Shown piece by piece: positions 1-10,855 of a DNA stretch of 64,000 nt. The notes beneath the pieces were generated by a model. It was not told the DNA's origin, ran no database searches, and was given only the letters and a program-made list of their open reading frames with translations. Each line of letters starts with the position of its first letter. Positions within the stretch are counted from its first letter, which is position 1. The position numbers and the translations under genes were made by a program. Location of the stretch: contig CM065322.1 in NCBI GenBank assembly GCA_033032175.1, positions 13,516,001 through 13,580,000 of the forward strand, given 5' to 3'. The stretch comes from Saturnia japonica (Eukaryota; Arthropoda; Insecta; Lepidoptera; Saturniidae).

Positions 1-1150
1 GTCAAATATCCTATTTATCATCTCGTCATCTTCATTATCGTCAAGGTTAACAGCTAAAGAATCTATACTATTATGAAAAATTTTTGCTCTTGAAAGGGCG
101 TCAGCGTTGGTATTTTGTTTGCCTTTTTTATAAATTATCTTATAATCATATTCCGCGAGCCTAAGTCTCCAACGCGTTAATTTCGAGTTCGGATCTTTTA
201 ATGACATAAGCCATGTTAAAGGTCTGTGGTCGGTGTAAATAGTGAATTTCTGTCCATACAAATAGGGTCGAAAGTATTTTATAGCCCATACAATTGCCAA
301 TAACTCTTTCTCAATCGTAGAGTATCGGCTTTCGGTATCCGACAAAGTCCTAGAAGCGTAAGCTACAGGTTTATCTGAACCGATGTCTCCTTGAGAAAGA
401 ACTGCACCGAGAGCAACGTCTGAGGCGTCGGTTGTCAGAACAAAAGGCTTATCAAAGTCGGGGTACTGTAATATCGGGGAATTTGTTAATATTTCTTTAC
501 ATTTATTAAAAGCGTCTAAAAATTCCGGTGAATGTACTACTTTACGATTCTTTTTAAGACAAAGTGTCAAAGGTTTAGTCAGTTTTGCAAAGTCTTTTAT
601 AAATTTTCTATAGTATCCGATTAGGCCTAAAAAGGATTTTACGTCTTTGTGAGTACACGGTAAGGGATAGTTAAGTACGGCTTTAATTTTGTCCTTATTC
701 GGTTTTAGTCCTTGGTCCGTTAGTTCGTGTCCTAGAAACTCAACTTGTTTTTGTAAAAATCGAGACTTTTCTAGTTTAATTTTTAAATTGTGGGTTTTAA
801 ATCTTTCAAATACTTGTTTTAATTTCTCAACGTGCTCTTGTAGTGACGTAGAAATCACGATGACGTCATCTAAATATGTGAAAACATTTTCAATTCCTCT
901 TAAGATGTGATCCATTAACCTTTGAAATGTACTGGGGGCATTTTTGAGGCCAAATGGCATTCTCAAAAATTCGTAATGCCCGCGTTCCGTTGTAAACGCC
1001 GTTTTTTCGATATCGTTAGGGTGCATCTCTAGTTGGTGGTAACCACTAGCTAAGTCAAGGGTCGTAAAGTATTGTGCCCTTCCTAGTCTGTCGAGTATGT
1101 CATGGATATTCGGTAAAGGGTATTTGTCCTCAATAATCCTGTCATTTAAT
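1..1150 (-). mobile_element. Ty3/gypsy pol fragment: RT and RNase H, runs off left edge
   Basis: Reverse transcriptase and RNase H part of a Ty3/gypsy-type LTR retrotransposon polyprotein, which copies element RNA into DNA in virus-like particles. Reading the minus strand leftward from about 1150 there is no stop to the window edge. Motifs in order: TTLDLASGYHQ (near 1050), MPFGLKNAPSTFQ (near 950), the catalytic box YLDD (near 870), the LGLIGYYRKFI segment (near 620), RNase H start TTDAS (near 435), TDHRPLTW (near 220) and NTNADALSR (near 95). Everything N-terminal to the RT KLN/RLN region is missing: at 1142-1155 the frame meets an unrelated zinc-finger fragment. The reading is clean, so the copy is not very old, but it cannot be autonomous. 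The family is secure; the lineage (errantivirus-like) is inferred from similarity to the pol at 21.5-25.3 kb. Confidence 0.9.
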
Positions 1151-1501
1151 CGTTCTCTCGCTAGGTAATTTTGAAAAAGGTATCTTAGGACAGGTGCAGC
1201 ATATGTACTTTTGAAAAAATCTTGTGAATGCCGGATTTTCAGTTTGTTGCCATGGTATGTTGCAGAGAATAAGAAATTCTACTAAATCATCGTAAAAATA
1301 TTTGGGTTCATTTTCGAATGGTCTGTTGTGTACAGGCCCTTCAACGTGCTTTTTAACTATACTTATTCTACATCCAAAGTTGGTTTCACATTTCGTGCAA
1401 TAAATCAAGCGTCGTGTCGACTCATACATCAATTCTGGGTAGGGTTCAATCCAACTTTGAATTGTTTCTTCTTTAGCCAAGGGCCGAGATCTCCGCGGCA
1501 T
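1142..1501 (-). pseudogene. hAT-derived, CGBP1-like zinc-finger N-terminal fragment
   Basis: A 119-codon reading frame starting MPRRSRPLAK. It has a BED/C2H2-like zinc finger (CTKCE at residues 35-39, then an HxxxxxH-type pair in VKKHVEGPVH) followed by a helix resembling the CGBP1/hAT dimer segment (FYDDLVEFLILCNIPWQQ, near 68-85). Such N-termini bind DNA in hAT-type transposases and in proteins domesticated from them. The match fades at the C-terminus (PSERTIK) exactly where the gypsy RT frame begins one base out of register, so this looks like the front of a transposase gene cut off by a retrotransposon. It could also be a short free-standing CGBP1-like gene. The family call is by eye and moderately sure. 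Confidence 0.5.
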
Positions 1502-1990
1502 ATTCAGAACTCCAACAGTTCACTTAATCCAATCACAAGCATATAGAAAGTCCAGTTAGAGTAAGCCACAATATTCATAAGAAATTATCACAGAGTCCGT
1601 AAAACAAGCCAAATTCGTTGAAATAAACTATGAGTAAATAACTTGAAATCACCACGTCCGAACTTAATGAACTGAAGAACATAAGTAAAAGGTAAATGTA
1701 CACATATTTGATGTTAGAAATTGGTTGCATTCCTTTAGAGAAGGATGACATTAACTCTGTTGATATTACTATTAGCTGTCTTTTTCGCACCAGTTTAAGC
1801 TATGCGTTTGGTCATAAACGCAAACAATAGAAAACACGATAGTGACCTCCGACATGCCAGGTAGGGAAAAGGGTCGTTATGCACTTCAAATGATTATATT
1901 TTAATACTTACATGTTTTATATGAGTGCACGTAATATTTTACGCAGTATAAAATGAAACCATAGATTATCAATATCTTCTTTAATGAAAA
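1502..1990. other. No recognised feature
   Basis: AT-rich spacer. A 71-codon minus-strand frame at 1575-1790 has no recognisable motif and looks like chance. Confidence 0.5.
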
Positions 1991-2169
1991 ATGATACATT
2001 TTACGAGTTTATTTAATATTCTGACTTCTATTTACAAATACATAACTCTTAATTTTTGCGAATCATGTCATGTCCATATTATTATTTTACTATTTGAATC
2101 CCGCGGTGTGGCACGGGTCGTGCCGATCACTGATAATGACGAATCCAGGCTTCAGGCTTGGGGCTTGGG

Positions 2170-2785
2170 GCTTGGGGTTGTGAAGAAAACTAATTCGATC
2201 CTTTATATCATTCGCAAGGCATTTAAATTCCTAACAGCTAAAACTTTTATAAAGTTATATAAGACCTATATTAGACCACTTCTTGAACATGCTTATATTA
2301 TCTGGGATCCCTACTTCAAAAAAGACATTAAGCTCATTGAAAATGTACAGAGAAGGGCTACTAAGATGGTGTATGCAATGCGTAACTTACCCTATGAACA
2401 GCGCCTCATAAACCTTGGCCTTACCACACTAGAACACCGTAGACAAAGGGGCAGGTTAATCGAAACTTATAAAATCCTCACTAATTATTACGATGTGCCC
2501 AGCCTTAAAGATATGTTTAAGTCAAATGAAAATAAACACCTACGAGGTCATCCCTTGAAACTTTGGGAATTCCCAGCAAAAAGAAACGCAATGAAGCAGT
2601 TCTTGCCTAACAGAGTGGTCACAGCATGGAACAAACTTCCAGAAAAAGTTGTGATGGCTCCTACCATAACCTCCTTTAAGAGCAGATTGGACAAGGAAGA
2701 TATCTCCAAGCTATTTGATACGCACGCATCAGCTAATTAGCTGCCAGTGTGTCTTACCAAATATAATAATAATAATAATAATAAT
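2170..2785 (+). mobile_element. 5'-truncated LINE 3' end (CR1/Rex1-like) with AAT-repeat tail
   Basis: C-terminal part of a non-LTR retrotransposon ORF2, the tail beyond the reverse transcriptase. The open frame runs 1991-2740, but similarity to LINE proteins starts near 2175 (KKTNSILYIIRKAF), followed by YKTYIRPLLEHAYIIWDP, IENVQRRATKMV and LINLGLTTLEHRR. This order is typical of CR1/Jockey-group elements. The stop (TAG, 2738-2740) is followed after about 20 bp by an (AAT)n run at 2763-2785, a usual 3' tail for such elements. The catalytic RT domain is missing, as expected for 5' truncation on insertion. The tail directly abuts a mariner fragment, so the LINE probably inserted into, or next to, that mariner. 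Confidence 0.8.
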
Positions 2786-2789
2786 GAAT

Positions 2790-3122
2790 AGTAACAACTT
2801 GACGCAAAAAGTCTTTCAGATCTCGTTTAAATTGCTTCAAACACTCCTGCGAAGTTAACAGCCGCATCGGCTTGTCCACCGTGAGCATTCGCGGCACCCG
2901 TCGGGCCGACAACTTTTTCATCACCAACTTAGCATATAAAATATTAATTGCTGTTCCGGTCGACACACCTATTTATTGCCTTAGCTACTTCGCGCACTTT
3001 CGTTCGTCGATCAGCGAGAATCAAGTCGGGGATTTATTTAATGATATCCTCGGTAACCACGTCTGCCGGGCGTCCTGGTCTCTCCTCATCCAGAACGGGT
3101 GGTCGTCCACGTTAAAATTCGG
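2790..3122 (-). pseudogene. mariner transposase internal fragment
   Basis: Broken piece of a Tc1/mariner transposase, read right to left. First comes the linker and helix-turn-helix region (DEERPGRPADVVTED near 3090, then a stop, LADRRTKVREVAKAI near 3000). After more stops comes KKLSARRVPRMLT (near 2900) and SQECLKQFKRDLKDFLRQVVTI (near 2800). The last words precede the first catalytic Asp (normally T-x-DETW), but the frame runs into the LINE's AAT tail instead. At least two in-frame stops, so it is dead. Neither inverted repeat is visible. Confidence 0.75.
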
Positions 3123-3257
3123 TTAAATCTAACTATGGTCATAGATGGCGACATGTCCCCGTAAACAGCATCCAACTTTACTTTTATCTCCTCGCATTTT
3201 TTTCTATCCAAAAACAAAAAGTGAATTACTGAACAATACTGCACTTTTCCATCTTAG

Positions 3258-4800
3258 CTAAAGTTGTTTGTTTCTATATTTTACAATTTGAAGCAGATAT
3301 TGGCTTTCACGAACATGTTCTGAATACCATTTCATATCTGGAAAATCAGGAAGATCTTGTTCGCCCGGTCCAAAATATTTTGCAGTAACATAATAGCCAT
3401 CAATTTCCATTGAACTCCAGGGCTCAACTAACACATTTCTTGCAAACTCAAAATTGGATCTTTCTAAATGTTCATTAATCGTAACGCCACGTTCATCCAA
3501 ATGAGACCTAAAATGGTCATGAGGTAATATCAAACCAGCCAGTTCCCGACTAAGAGGAGCCATTCTGCGCTCTACTCTGTTATACGCACTTCTACCATAA
3601 GCATTGGTAGCTAAAAACAAAGCATCGAGATTATGTCGCTTAAAGTGTTGTATAGCAAACCCTATAACTTTTTGATAACGCGGATTTTCATCTGGTCCTC
3701 CATCATCCGTCATAATTACAACTGGTTTTACCAATCCATGGTCAGTTTTAGCAAATGATCGAAACTCTTCAAGTTCGAGAAGCGTCTCGAAATCCTGGGC
3801 ATGAGTATTAGCAGTAGATGAACTATGCTTTCCACTTCGAATAGCGATGTATGTTCAACCAGAATATCCGACGGCTTGCGGTTGTCCTAAGCATACTGAA
3901 AGTGATTTTGATACCAACATAAACTGATGGTATTAATTTATGCCGCTCAGCGATTACCCAGTCGTGATCAGGCAATTTTATTCGATATTCCATGTGCATT
4001 AGAAGAGGCGCTTGCTTATTTGCCGCAATTACTCCAATAGTACCCGAGCTTTATCATCCTGAGGTATGAAAAATACTTGATTTGGTCCAAGTATGGATGG
4101 TATGTTCTCCAAATAATGGATTGATGTTTCAGCGAAATTGCTATCTAAGTGGCTTTTGTAGTGATCAGCCTGAGCCCGAGTGAGCTTAACATGGACTGTC
4201 GATACATGTCTTCGTCACTCTGTAGAATTAGATTTTCTGGGAATCAAACGAAGATAAGTCCCACTTCGACTAATGTCAAATCCTATTTTACGTAATTCTT
4301 GTGTGAGTTCATCAAGAGTTTTTACACTGCGAATAGATTCCGTTCGTCTTCTATCTGCTGATCTGCTGCACTGCCAAATAAAGCAATATCCGCAATTGTT
4401 TTCAATAGTAATGGTTGATTGTTTTCTGGACTAGGACGTCCCACTGAATCCCTCAGGACAGTTTTTTTTTATTTCTGGAATTTCATGAGAAATATCTTCT
4501 AACTGTCTTTTTATACCATCTCTGTTTCTTCTGGGCAACTGAGTTTTGAATCTTCCTGTTTAATGACTGTTTCGCTGCTTTTAATTCTTCGCCCAACTTG
4601 ATGATTTGTTTATCAACTTCAACATGGCTTGGCATAGTATTTCTAGCAGAATAGAAAGCATTCAGATTATTTTCGAGTAGAGCGATCTTATTTTTCATAG
4701 CTTCCAGAGAAGGTTTTGCTCTCGGCTGTTTATTTGTATTTTCTGTGTTTTCGCATTGCTGATGTGATTCCACTCCGGCTTTTATATCGTCTTGTTCCTG
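3258..4800 (-). pseudogene. Decayed multicopy gene of unknown function, probably transposon-derived
   Basis: Two open pieces belong to one broken minus-strand gene. The N-terminal piece (4773-4483, 96 codons) is charged, with a likely coiled coil (ALLENNLNAF to LGEELKAAKQSL). After stops and frameshifts the reading goes on as SADRRRTESIRSVKTLDEL (near 4330), NKQAPLLMHMEYRIKLPDHDW (near 3990), then a 158-codon open piece (3734-3258) with VVIMTDDGGPDENPRYQKV, RSAYNRVERRMAPLS and LILPHDHFRSHLDERG. I have seen this layout as an uncharacterised repeated gene in arthropod genomes. The Asp-rich MTDDGG box could be a nuclease or transposase active site, but that is a guess. No inverted repeats found. 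Confidence 0.5.
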
Positions 4801-5459
4801 TTCTTTAGAATTTGTAGCTAGCTGTATAATTTATATTTTTCTGCAGGCGTACAGGCATTAGTTACCTAAAAATAAAAAAAAATCGATAGGCACTGCTAAT
4901 GACTTTCTTATTAAGCTAAAAAACATAAAGGTTTGACCGAAAAGGGCTGGTACATAAATACTATACTGAGTACATTAAATATGTTTAATTTGCTTAAACA
5001 TGGAGAAATTAAATCCGCAGTTTCATACATTTTCTCGATGACATACATGGTGGATCATCGTCGATACCGTTATATTTACAAGACCGCGTGCCTTCCTTAA
5101 CCTTGTGAAAAAAATTCTGTACATTTTGTAAGAGAAAAACGATTAATCAACTCAGAATACTTTTTTGCCAATCGATCCTATTCCTTATTGTGATCAAAAT
5201 ACTCTTTTAGGCCACATAAAAAACTGCATTCAAAGATTATTCAAAAGCCACAGCCGGAAATCGAACCCGTCAATTACAAAAAATTAACATCCTGTATTTT
5301 TGTTACCAATCAACGGGGTCAATCATAAGGAATAGATCGATTACCTCTAAAATTTGAGGTAGACCAAATATCTGCTAGTCACTGAACGTCTAAATTATTA
5401 TTTTCTTTACAAAATGTAACGAGAAAGTTTTTGGCAATTTCTAACATTTATATTGTAGT
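4801..5459. other. AT-rich spacer with a possible tRNA-like B box
   Basis: No gene seen. On the minus strand near 5252-5266 the string GGGTTCGATTTCC matches the RNA polymerase III B box, as in tRNA-derived SINEs. I find no good A box at the expected distance, so a decayed SINE is only a possibility. Confidence 0.25.
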
Positions 5460-5577
5460 TGTAATATTTCCAGTACTCATACCTATTACCGCACAAGATC
5501 AGTCGCTCTGGAGATCTATGGGGGAGGCCTATGTTCAGCAGTGGACGTCCTGCGGCTGAAATGATGATGATGATGAT
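5460..5577 (+). mobile_element. RTE-type LINE 3' end with ATG-repeat tail
   Basis: The last codons of an RTE-like reverse transcriptase: AQDQSLWRSMGEAYVQQW runs from 5491, stop TGA at 5556-5558, then a short (ATG/GAT)n tail at 5561-5577. This 3' end is very common in moth and butterfly genomes. Only about 100 bp remain, a typical 5' truncation. Confidence 0.75.
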
Positions 5578-5593
5578 ACCTAAAATGGTTTCA

Positions 5594-5920
5594 TCACTCA
5601 CCTTGGAAAAAAAAGTAGTAGATTAGATTTATAATTAGTCCTTGTCGGACTTTGCTTTTTGGTATAACTTGGATTTGTCTATTTGAAACGACATTTTCTT
5701 TTGGCACATTTTTGATATCATTAAATTTTGTCTGAATTAAATTACAGATATAGAATCGCATTTTTGATAACGTATCAGTTGCTGCATTGCAGACTTTCCC
5801 ATCCATCATCGTTAAGCACATAGTGTGCTTTATTGAAATGTCAAATGCTTCATTCTGAATCCTTATGTTATGAAGGGTAGCAATTTGACTTTTAAAATAC
5901 GAAATTTCTTCGTTTGTCAC
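5594..5920 (-). pseudogene. RAG1-like/Transib-type transposase fragment
   Basis: A 108-codon frame containing TMMDGKVCNAATDTLSKM followed by RFYIC and FNDIKN. I read this as the segment around the second catalytic Asp of RAG1-like (Transib-group) transposases: an Asp in a hydrophobic strand, then a short loop to a Y-x-C-x-x-C-like zinc site, here damaged to YICN with the second Cys lost. Such enzymes cut and paste DNA with a DDE site. Only about 100 residues are present. The left end abuts an LTR-element env fragment at 5925 in another frame. The family call is from memory of related insect proteins and needs a profile search. Confidence 0.45.
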
Positions 5921-5924
5921 CTCC

Positions 5925-6460
5925 TTATAAGCGTTGCTTGACTTGTCCTTGACTTATAAGCGTTACGAAGCTTGTATAGATTTTGCAGTTTTGAGGTAGC
6001 AAAATCAGACCTTTGCCATAGAGTTGTAGTGTGTGGAATTTGCTGCACATTGAAGCACACACGGGTTTTTTATTTAGTATGTAGATACATTTGTTGATTT
6101 TCAATGGTTGAAATGTGTTAATGTTTGCTGCGAACGTAGTAATTTCACAGGTATTAGGAATATCAATAGTGTTACTTAGTAGGATTTCCATTTCACAAAT
6201 GGGTCTTGTTGCGTAGTTACAGACTGGGAAGCGTTCATACACCAATTTGTTTGATGTGTAGCTCTTGCATCCTTTTAGTGAACTCGTCGACACGTATTGT
6301 TGCCGCGTTGAAATTGTAGCTAAATATGTTTGCTCGGGAAGGATGGTGGAATGAAGAGTTGAATTTGGGTGTTGGAAGGGGATAGCATATAGTCGGTATA
6401 GAAGGAATTTGTCATTTCTTATTATGGAAATTTTAATATGTAAGTCTATTTATTAAGGTG
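5925..6460 (-). pseudogene. Errantivirus-type env C-terminal half, broken
   Basis: Part of the envelope (baculovirus F-like) gene of an insect endogenous retrovirus. The 122-codon open piece (6293-5925) has the Cys-rich pattern of the ectodomain (CKSY, CNY, CEME, NTCEITTFA, CASMCS, NCKIYT). In-frame similarity runs further upstream to about 6450. The same Cys arrangement occurs in the intact env at 25,222-26,958. The N-terminal half, furin site and membrane anchor are absent. It lies downstream, on the same strand, of the dead pol at 7.8-10.2 kb and is probably the same provirus after an internal deletion. A mariner sits at its upstream edge. Confidence 0.65.
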
Positions 6461-7774
6461 TATACAAGGTGTCCAGAAAGGGTATCGGGTATTTGTAAGT
6501 TCAATGAAACAAAAATTATTTGTATGCAATAAAAAAGTTTATTGTTTATTATTAGCATATGAATTGGAGAATTATTTGGAAAAGATGATGTTATCCAAAT
6601 GATGACCGTTACGTTGCTGGCACTCTTCTAAACGGAAACGAAGATTGGCGATAACACGTTGACACATAGCTATCGATATTGCTGCCATTTCTGACCTGAT
6701 GTTTTGCTTTAACTGGGTTAGATTCGTCGGATTGTTTTGATAAACCTTACTTTTAAGATATCCCCATGCAAAATACTCAAGCGGGCTAAGGTCGGGGCTT
6801 CTGGGAGGCCAGTTGATGTTACCCCTTCGCGAAATGACTTTATTAGGGAATAATTCGTTAACAACTTCCATTGAGTCATTTAAGGTATGGCAAGTGGCCC
6901 CATCTTGCTGGAACCACGTTCTTGAGTTGAAACCTGCAAACTCCTGCAACTCTGGGATCAAAAAATTTCGCAACATATCGCAATAACGGTCACTATTCAC
7001 ATTAATTACTCGGCCTCGTTGATCTTCATGAAAATAAGGACCAATTATGCCTTTAGCAGACATAGCGGCCCAAACAACGACCTTTGGGCTATGCAGGGGT
7101 CGTTCATGCTTTCGTCTCGGATTCTCCACTGCCCAGTACCGACAATTCTGCTTATTAACATGACCATTCAGGTGAAAATTTGCTTCGTCACTGAACAGTA
7201 TGTTGTTAAAGTTGTTAAATCGCTGCAGCATTTCGTTCGCAAAATTCAGTCGATTAGCATAGTCCGTATCCTTCAATTCTTGAACCAATTGAATTTTATA
7301 GGCTTTTAGATGTAAGTCTTTCTTTAAAATCGAATGTAAAGACTATTTTTTGATGTTCAACGCTTGGCTTCGCTTTCGGATGGATAAAGACGGATTTTGA
7401 CGAACCGACGCCTCAACTTCTTCAATTGTTTCTTCATCGCGAACTGAACGAGGACGACCAGAGTTTTGAATTTTAACTGTCGCATTCTCTGTATTCTCGA
7501 ACATCCTGATCCATTTCCTAATGCTATCGTCACTTGGCGCGTGGCATGTACGATATTCCGCACGATAGAGACGTTGAGCAGTCACTATTGAATCACCATT
7601 ACGATAATACGCTCGTACGCAAAATGCGCAATGCGTCCCCGAGTACTGTTCCATCGTGACTAAAACTCCACAAAATGGCGGACGCCACGAACCCCTCCCC
7701 GCTCCCTTTAGACGCCCCGTTTCGAGTATGGCGCGAAAACAAATACCCGATACCCTTTCTGGACAGCTTGTATA
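6461..7774 (-). mobile_element. Complete Tc1/mariner element (DD41D/VISITOR-like) with 34-bp TIRs
   Basis: Inverted repeats at 6463-6496 and 7739-7772 match in 33 of 34 positions (outer bases TACAAG, then GTCCAGAAAGGG; one mismatch at base 7). TA dinucleotides lie outside each end (6461-6462, 7773-7774), the usual Tc1/mariner target duplication. The element is about 1.31 kb with a single transposase gene on the minus strand. It separates a dead errantivirus pol (right) from env remains (left). Confidence 0.85.
6572..7654 (-). pseudogene. Tc1/mariner transposase with one nonsense codon
   Basis: Cut-and-paste transposase. The minus-strand frame from ATG at 7654 to the stop at 6572 is continuous except for one TAG at 7343-7345, which follows residue 103. 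N-terminus: helix-turn-helix MEQYSGTHCAFCVRAYY, then the GRPRS linker. Catalytic core: FSDEANFH (first Asp), WFQQDGATCH (second Asp), PPRSPDLSPLEYFAWGYLK (third acidic residue). From the second Asp to the residue aligned with mariner's last catalytic Asp (the E of PLEYF) there are 41 intervening residues, the spacing I know for the DD41D (VISITOR) lineage; here the last residue is Glu. Length of about 360 codons is normal. Because only one stop is present, the copy died recently or could make a truncated N-terminal DNA-binding protein. Confidence 0.8.
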
Positions 7775-10159
7775 AGAGGTACGTTAGGAGGATTCTAAAA
7801 TAATATGCATATTAGAGAAAGTCAGGGGTACTATTAATTGGTTATTCGTTCTCATGTGACTGGACGAATAATACCGCGATGTCCTGCCAATGGATCGTCA
7901 AGAAACCTTTTTAAAACTTCTGGTACCTGTCCCTTTTGTAGGTGAACAACTTTATTTTCACATATTACTATATTGGTGTCGTAAGTGTCAGCTAGGTATC
8001 CCATTATGTGGTATTGTTTGTTGCCCTGCATTTTACTGGTTTTGTCGTTCTTTAAGTTTGGGATATATAAGGTATCTAATTTATAGTTTTGAAGACAAGA
8101 AAGAAGGCATTTGAAGTAACTCTCAGAGTCCCATGAATCAAAGTGACTATGTCTAGCGACGCTAAGATACATGTTTTGATTGTTGTTTGAAATTAATAGA
8201 TCTACTTGATAAAGTTCTTTAGGACTTTGTAAGTAAGGTTGTATTTGGGAACAGAGGTTTAAAGCTTCGACAGATAGATAATTATTTTGTGGCAATGTAC
8301 TTGATATGGGAACAAAAATTCTTGTGTCGTTTATTGAAAAGATTGTCGGGTGTAAACGTTAACATTTGAGTGTCGTATGTGGTGTAGGGTTTGTGAAGTA
8401 GTGTTCATAGTTTAGGTGTAGATAGTTATCTTTATCGGCTGTATTGTCATCGTGTGTTAAATCAGTTATGTTAGTGCTCATTACAGCAGGGCGTGATAAC
8501 GCGTCAGCGTTCGTGTTGTTTTTACCGGCCTTGTAAACAATATTGAACTCAAACTCTTCTAGTTTAAGTCTCCATCGAACTAAACGACTACCTGGATCTT
8601 TAACTAAAAATAGCCATGTTAAAGGTTTGTGATCGGTGACGATAGTAAATTTTCTACCGAATAGATACGGTCTGAAGTGTTTTACAGCCCAAGCGATTGC
8701 TAAAAGTTCGCGTTCTATTGTCGAGTAGTTGCTTTCTGCTTTACTCAGAGTTCTAGAAGCATAGGCGATTGGCAGGTCTTTACCAATATCGCCTTGAGAG
8801 AGAACTGCACGTAGAGCGTCTGTGGTAAGAATAAATTCCTTACTGAAATCAGGATATTGGAGTATAGGTGGGTTGGTCAAAAGTCTTTTGCATTCTTCGA
8901 ACGCTTTTTGTTGAGGTTCGCTCCATGCAAAAGGAACATCCTTTTAAAGTAAACTAGTTAAAGATTTTGTTATGTTACTAAAGTTGGGAATAAATCTTCG
9001 ATAGTATCCAGTCAGCCCTAAAAGTGCTTTAATATCTTTACATGATTTCGGTACCGGATACTCTTTAACAGCTACAATTTTGACAGAATTAGGTTTCACT
9101 CCTTCGTTAGAAATAATTTGTCCTAAATAGGCTACTTCACGCCTAAGGAACTCGCACTTATCCGGTTGAATCTTCAGTCCTCCGAATTTCTGTAATCTAG
9201 AAAATACTTCACGAAGTTTATCTTCGTGTTCCTGAAGGCTAGATGCAAATACCACGATGTCATCTTGGTATACGAAGCAACGTTCACCTTGTAAGATGTT
9301 ATCCATTACACGTTGAAATGTTGCCGACTCATTTTTTAAACCGAACGGCATTCTCAGGAATTCGTAATGTCCGTAAGGAGTGCTGAAGACAGTTTTCGAA
9401 ACGTCCTTGGATTCTAATTCAATTTGATGAAATCCCGAGGCTAGGTCAAGGGTAGTGAAATAGGTTGAATGTCCCAGTTTATCAAGTATATCCGTAATAT
9501 TGGGGAAGGGATAAGAGTCGCCAATAGTTATCTTGTTTAACTAAACAATTCCTATAATCTACAACCATACGCCACTTCTCCTTTCCCGAGGCGTCTTCCT
9601 TTTTTAAGACAATCCAAATGGGACTTGTCTATGGTGAACTACTAGGCTGAATGATATTTTGATCTAATAGTTTTTTGACTTGGGATTTGACTTCTCTTTC
9701 GTGAATTTGCGGAAAACTGTATGTTTTTGAATGAATAGGGGCTTCTGAAGTTGTAGGTATTCTATGTTTGGTGTAATTGGTGGAAGTAAGTGGGTCTCCT
9801 TCTATATAGAAAATATCTGAGAACTCGTTAGTAATCTTACTAAGGGAATCATTTTCTTCTACATTAAGATGTTCTCGTCTAATCAATTTATGTACTTCTT
9901 CGCGTCGGTTAAATACGTTTATTTTGTTCGATACGTTAATCAGTATATTCTTAAGGTTATTTAAAGATTCTGTAAAAGGGGCTGAACTAATGATAGGACT
10001 ACAAATAATTACGTCTTCGTTTGTCGTATTTATAGAAGTGATTATAAATTTATGATCTATGACGTTCACAAGCGCATCAGGAATTGTGAGACCTTCAAGT
10101 ATATTTTGTTTACTTATAATTGCGGTTCCTGTCTTTAGGTTAACAACAACAGTTTTCAC
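7775..10159 (-). pseudogene. Dead errantivirus-type pol (linker, RT, RNase H, start of integrase)
   Basis: Four open pieces in order on the minus strand. 10159-9629: the region before RT (FSDIFYIEGDPLT, KKLLDQNIIQPSSS). Then a frame change near 9540 within the [11 protein letters not shown] region. 9351-8944: RT with MPFGLKNESATFQ and an intact catalytic VYQDDIVVF. A one-base shift near 8944 leads to 8880-8359: RNase H (TTDA, YASRTLSKAESNYSTIE, TDHKPLTW, NTNADALSR). RNase H lost about four codons just after TTDA compared with other copies here. 8295-7852: the tether and the first His of the integrase zinc finger (DPLAGHRG), after which the frame ends. Gag, protease and most of integrase are missing. 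No LTR recognised at either end. Confidence 0.85.
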
Positions 10160-10855
10160 TTTTTGTTTGTTTTCAAAGCAAATTCAAAATCACTATAAAG
10201 TTCACACTGAACGTTCGATTACTAAGACGTGAGAATCACAACTGATTGCATCTACCCCCGTGCATCCCAAGAATTCAAAATGGCGCCCTATTCTTCCCCA
10301 ATTACCTGGGTACCTGGTGGTCCTTATCATTTCCCGGAATTCAATAGATAGTGATTAGCCTTTTTGGCCAGGTTTTTAGTTCAAATCCATCTATGTGCGT
10401 CAGTTAACTTCGGCTGAGAAACTAAAACACCTTAGGCAATTTTTCTGTGACCACATTTTGCAATTGTTTTCCTATTATCAAAATACTTTTTCAAACACCA
10501 GTATCGCTATTGTAAGATATATTCTCTCTGATTCATTGAATAAAACATCAAGTTTTTGATTCTTTAATTATGATTCTTTTAACTGAGCTTATTTTGCAAT
10601 TTATTTATTTCTTACACACACATACACCTTTAACAGCTACATAGCCAAAACATATTTTAAGTATATACAAATACCAAATCGCTCATTTTAATTGTAATTG
10701 AAACCAGCCACTAAAATTTCTGGAACTTCTCTGATTTTAGTCAATAAAAATGTCATTATCCTGAGACTGAAAATTCACTGTGCGTATGCCCCCTAGCAAT
10801 TGGAGCGTTAGTTAATAAGTTGATGCGTACTCGCGGCTCGCACATTAGGTCGTGG
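10160..10855. other. No recognised feature
   Basis: AT-rich sequence following the 5' end of the dead pol. An LTR or leader could be hidden here, but there is no second copy in the window to show it. Confidence 0.4.

Noticed and set aside
2754..2966. 70-codon minus frame ending in poly-Tyr as a gene
   Set aside because: The Tyr run is the LINE's AAT tail read on the other strand; the rest is the mariner fragment.
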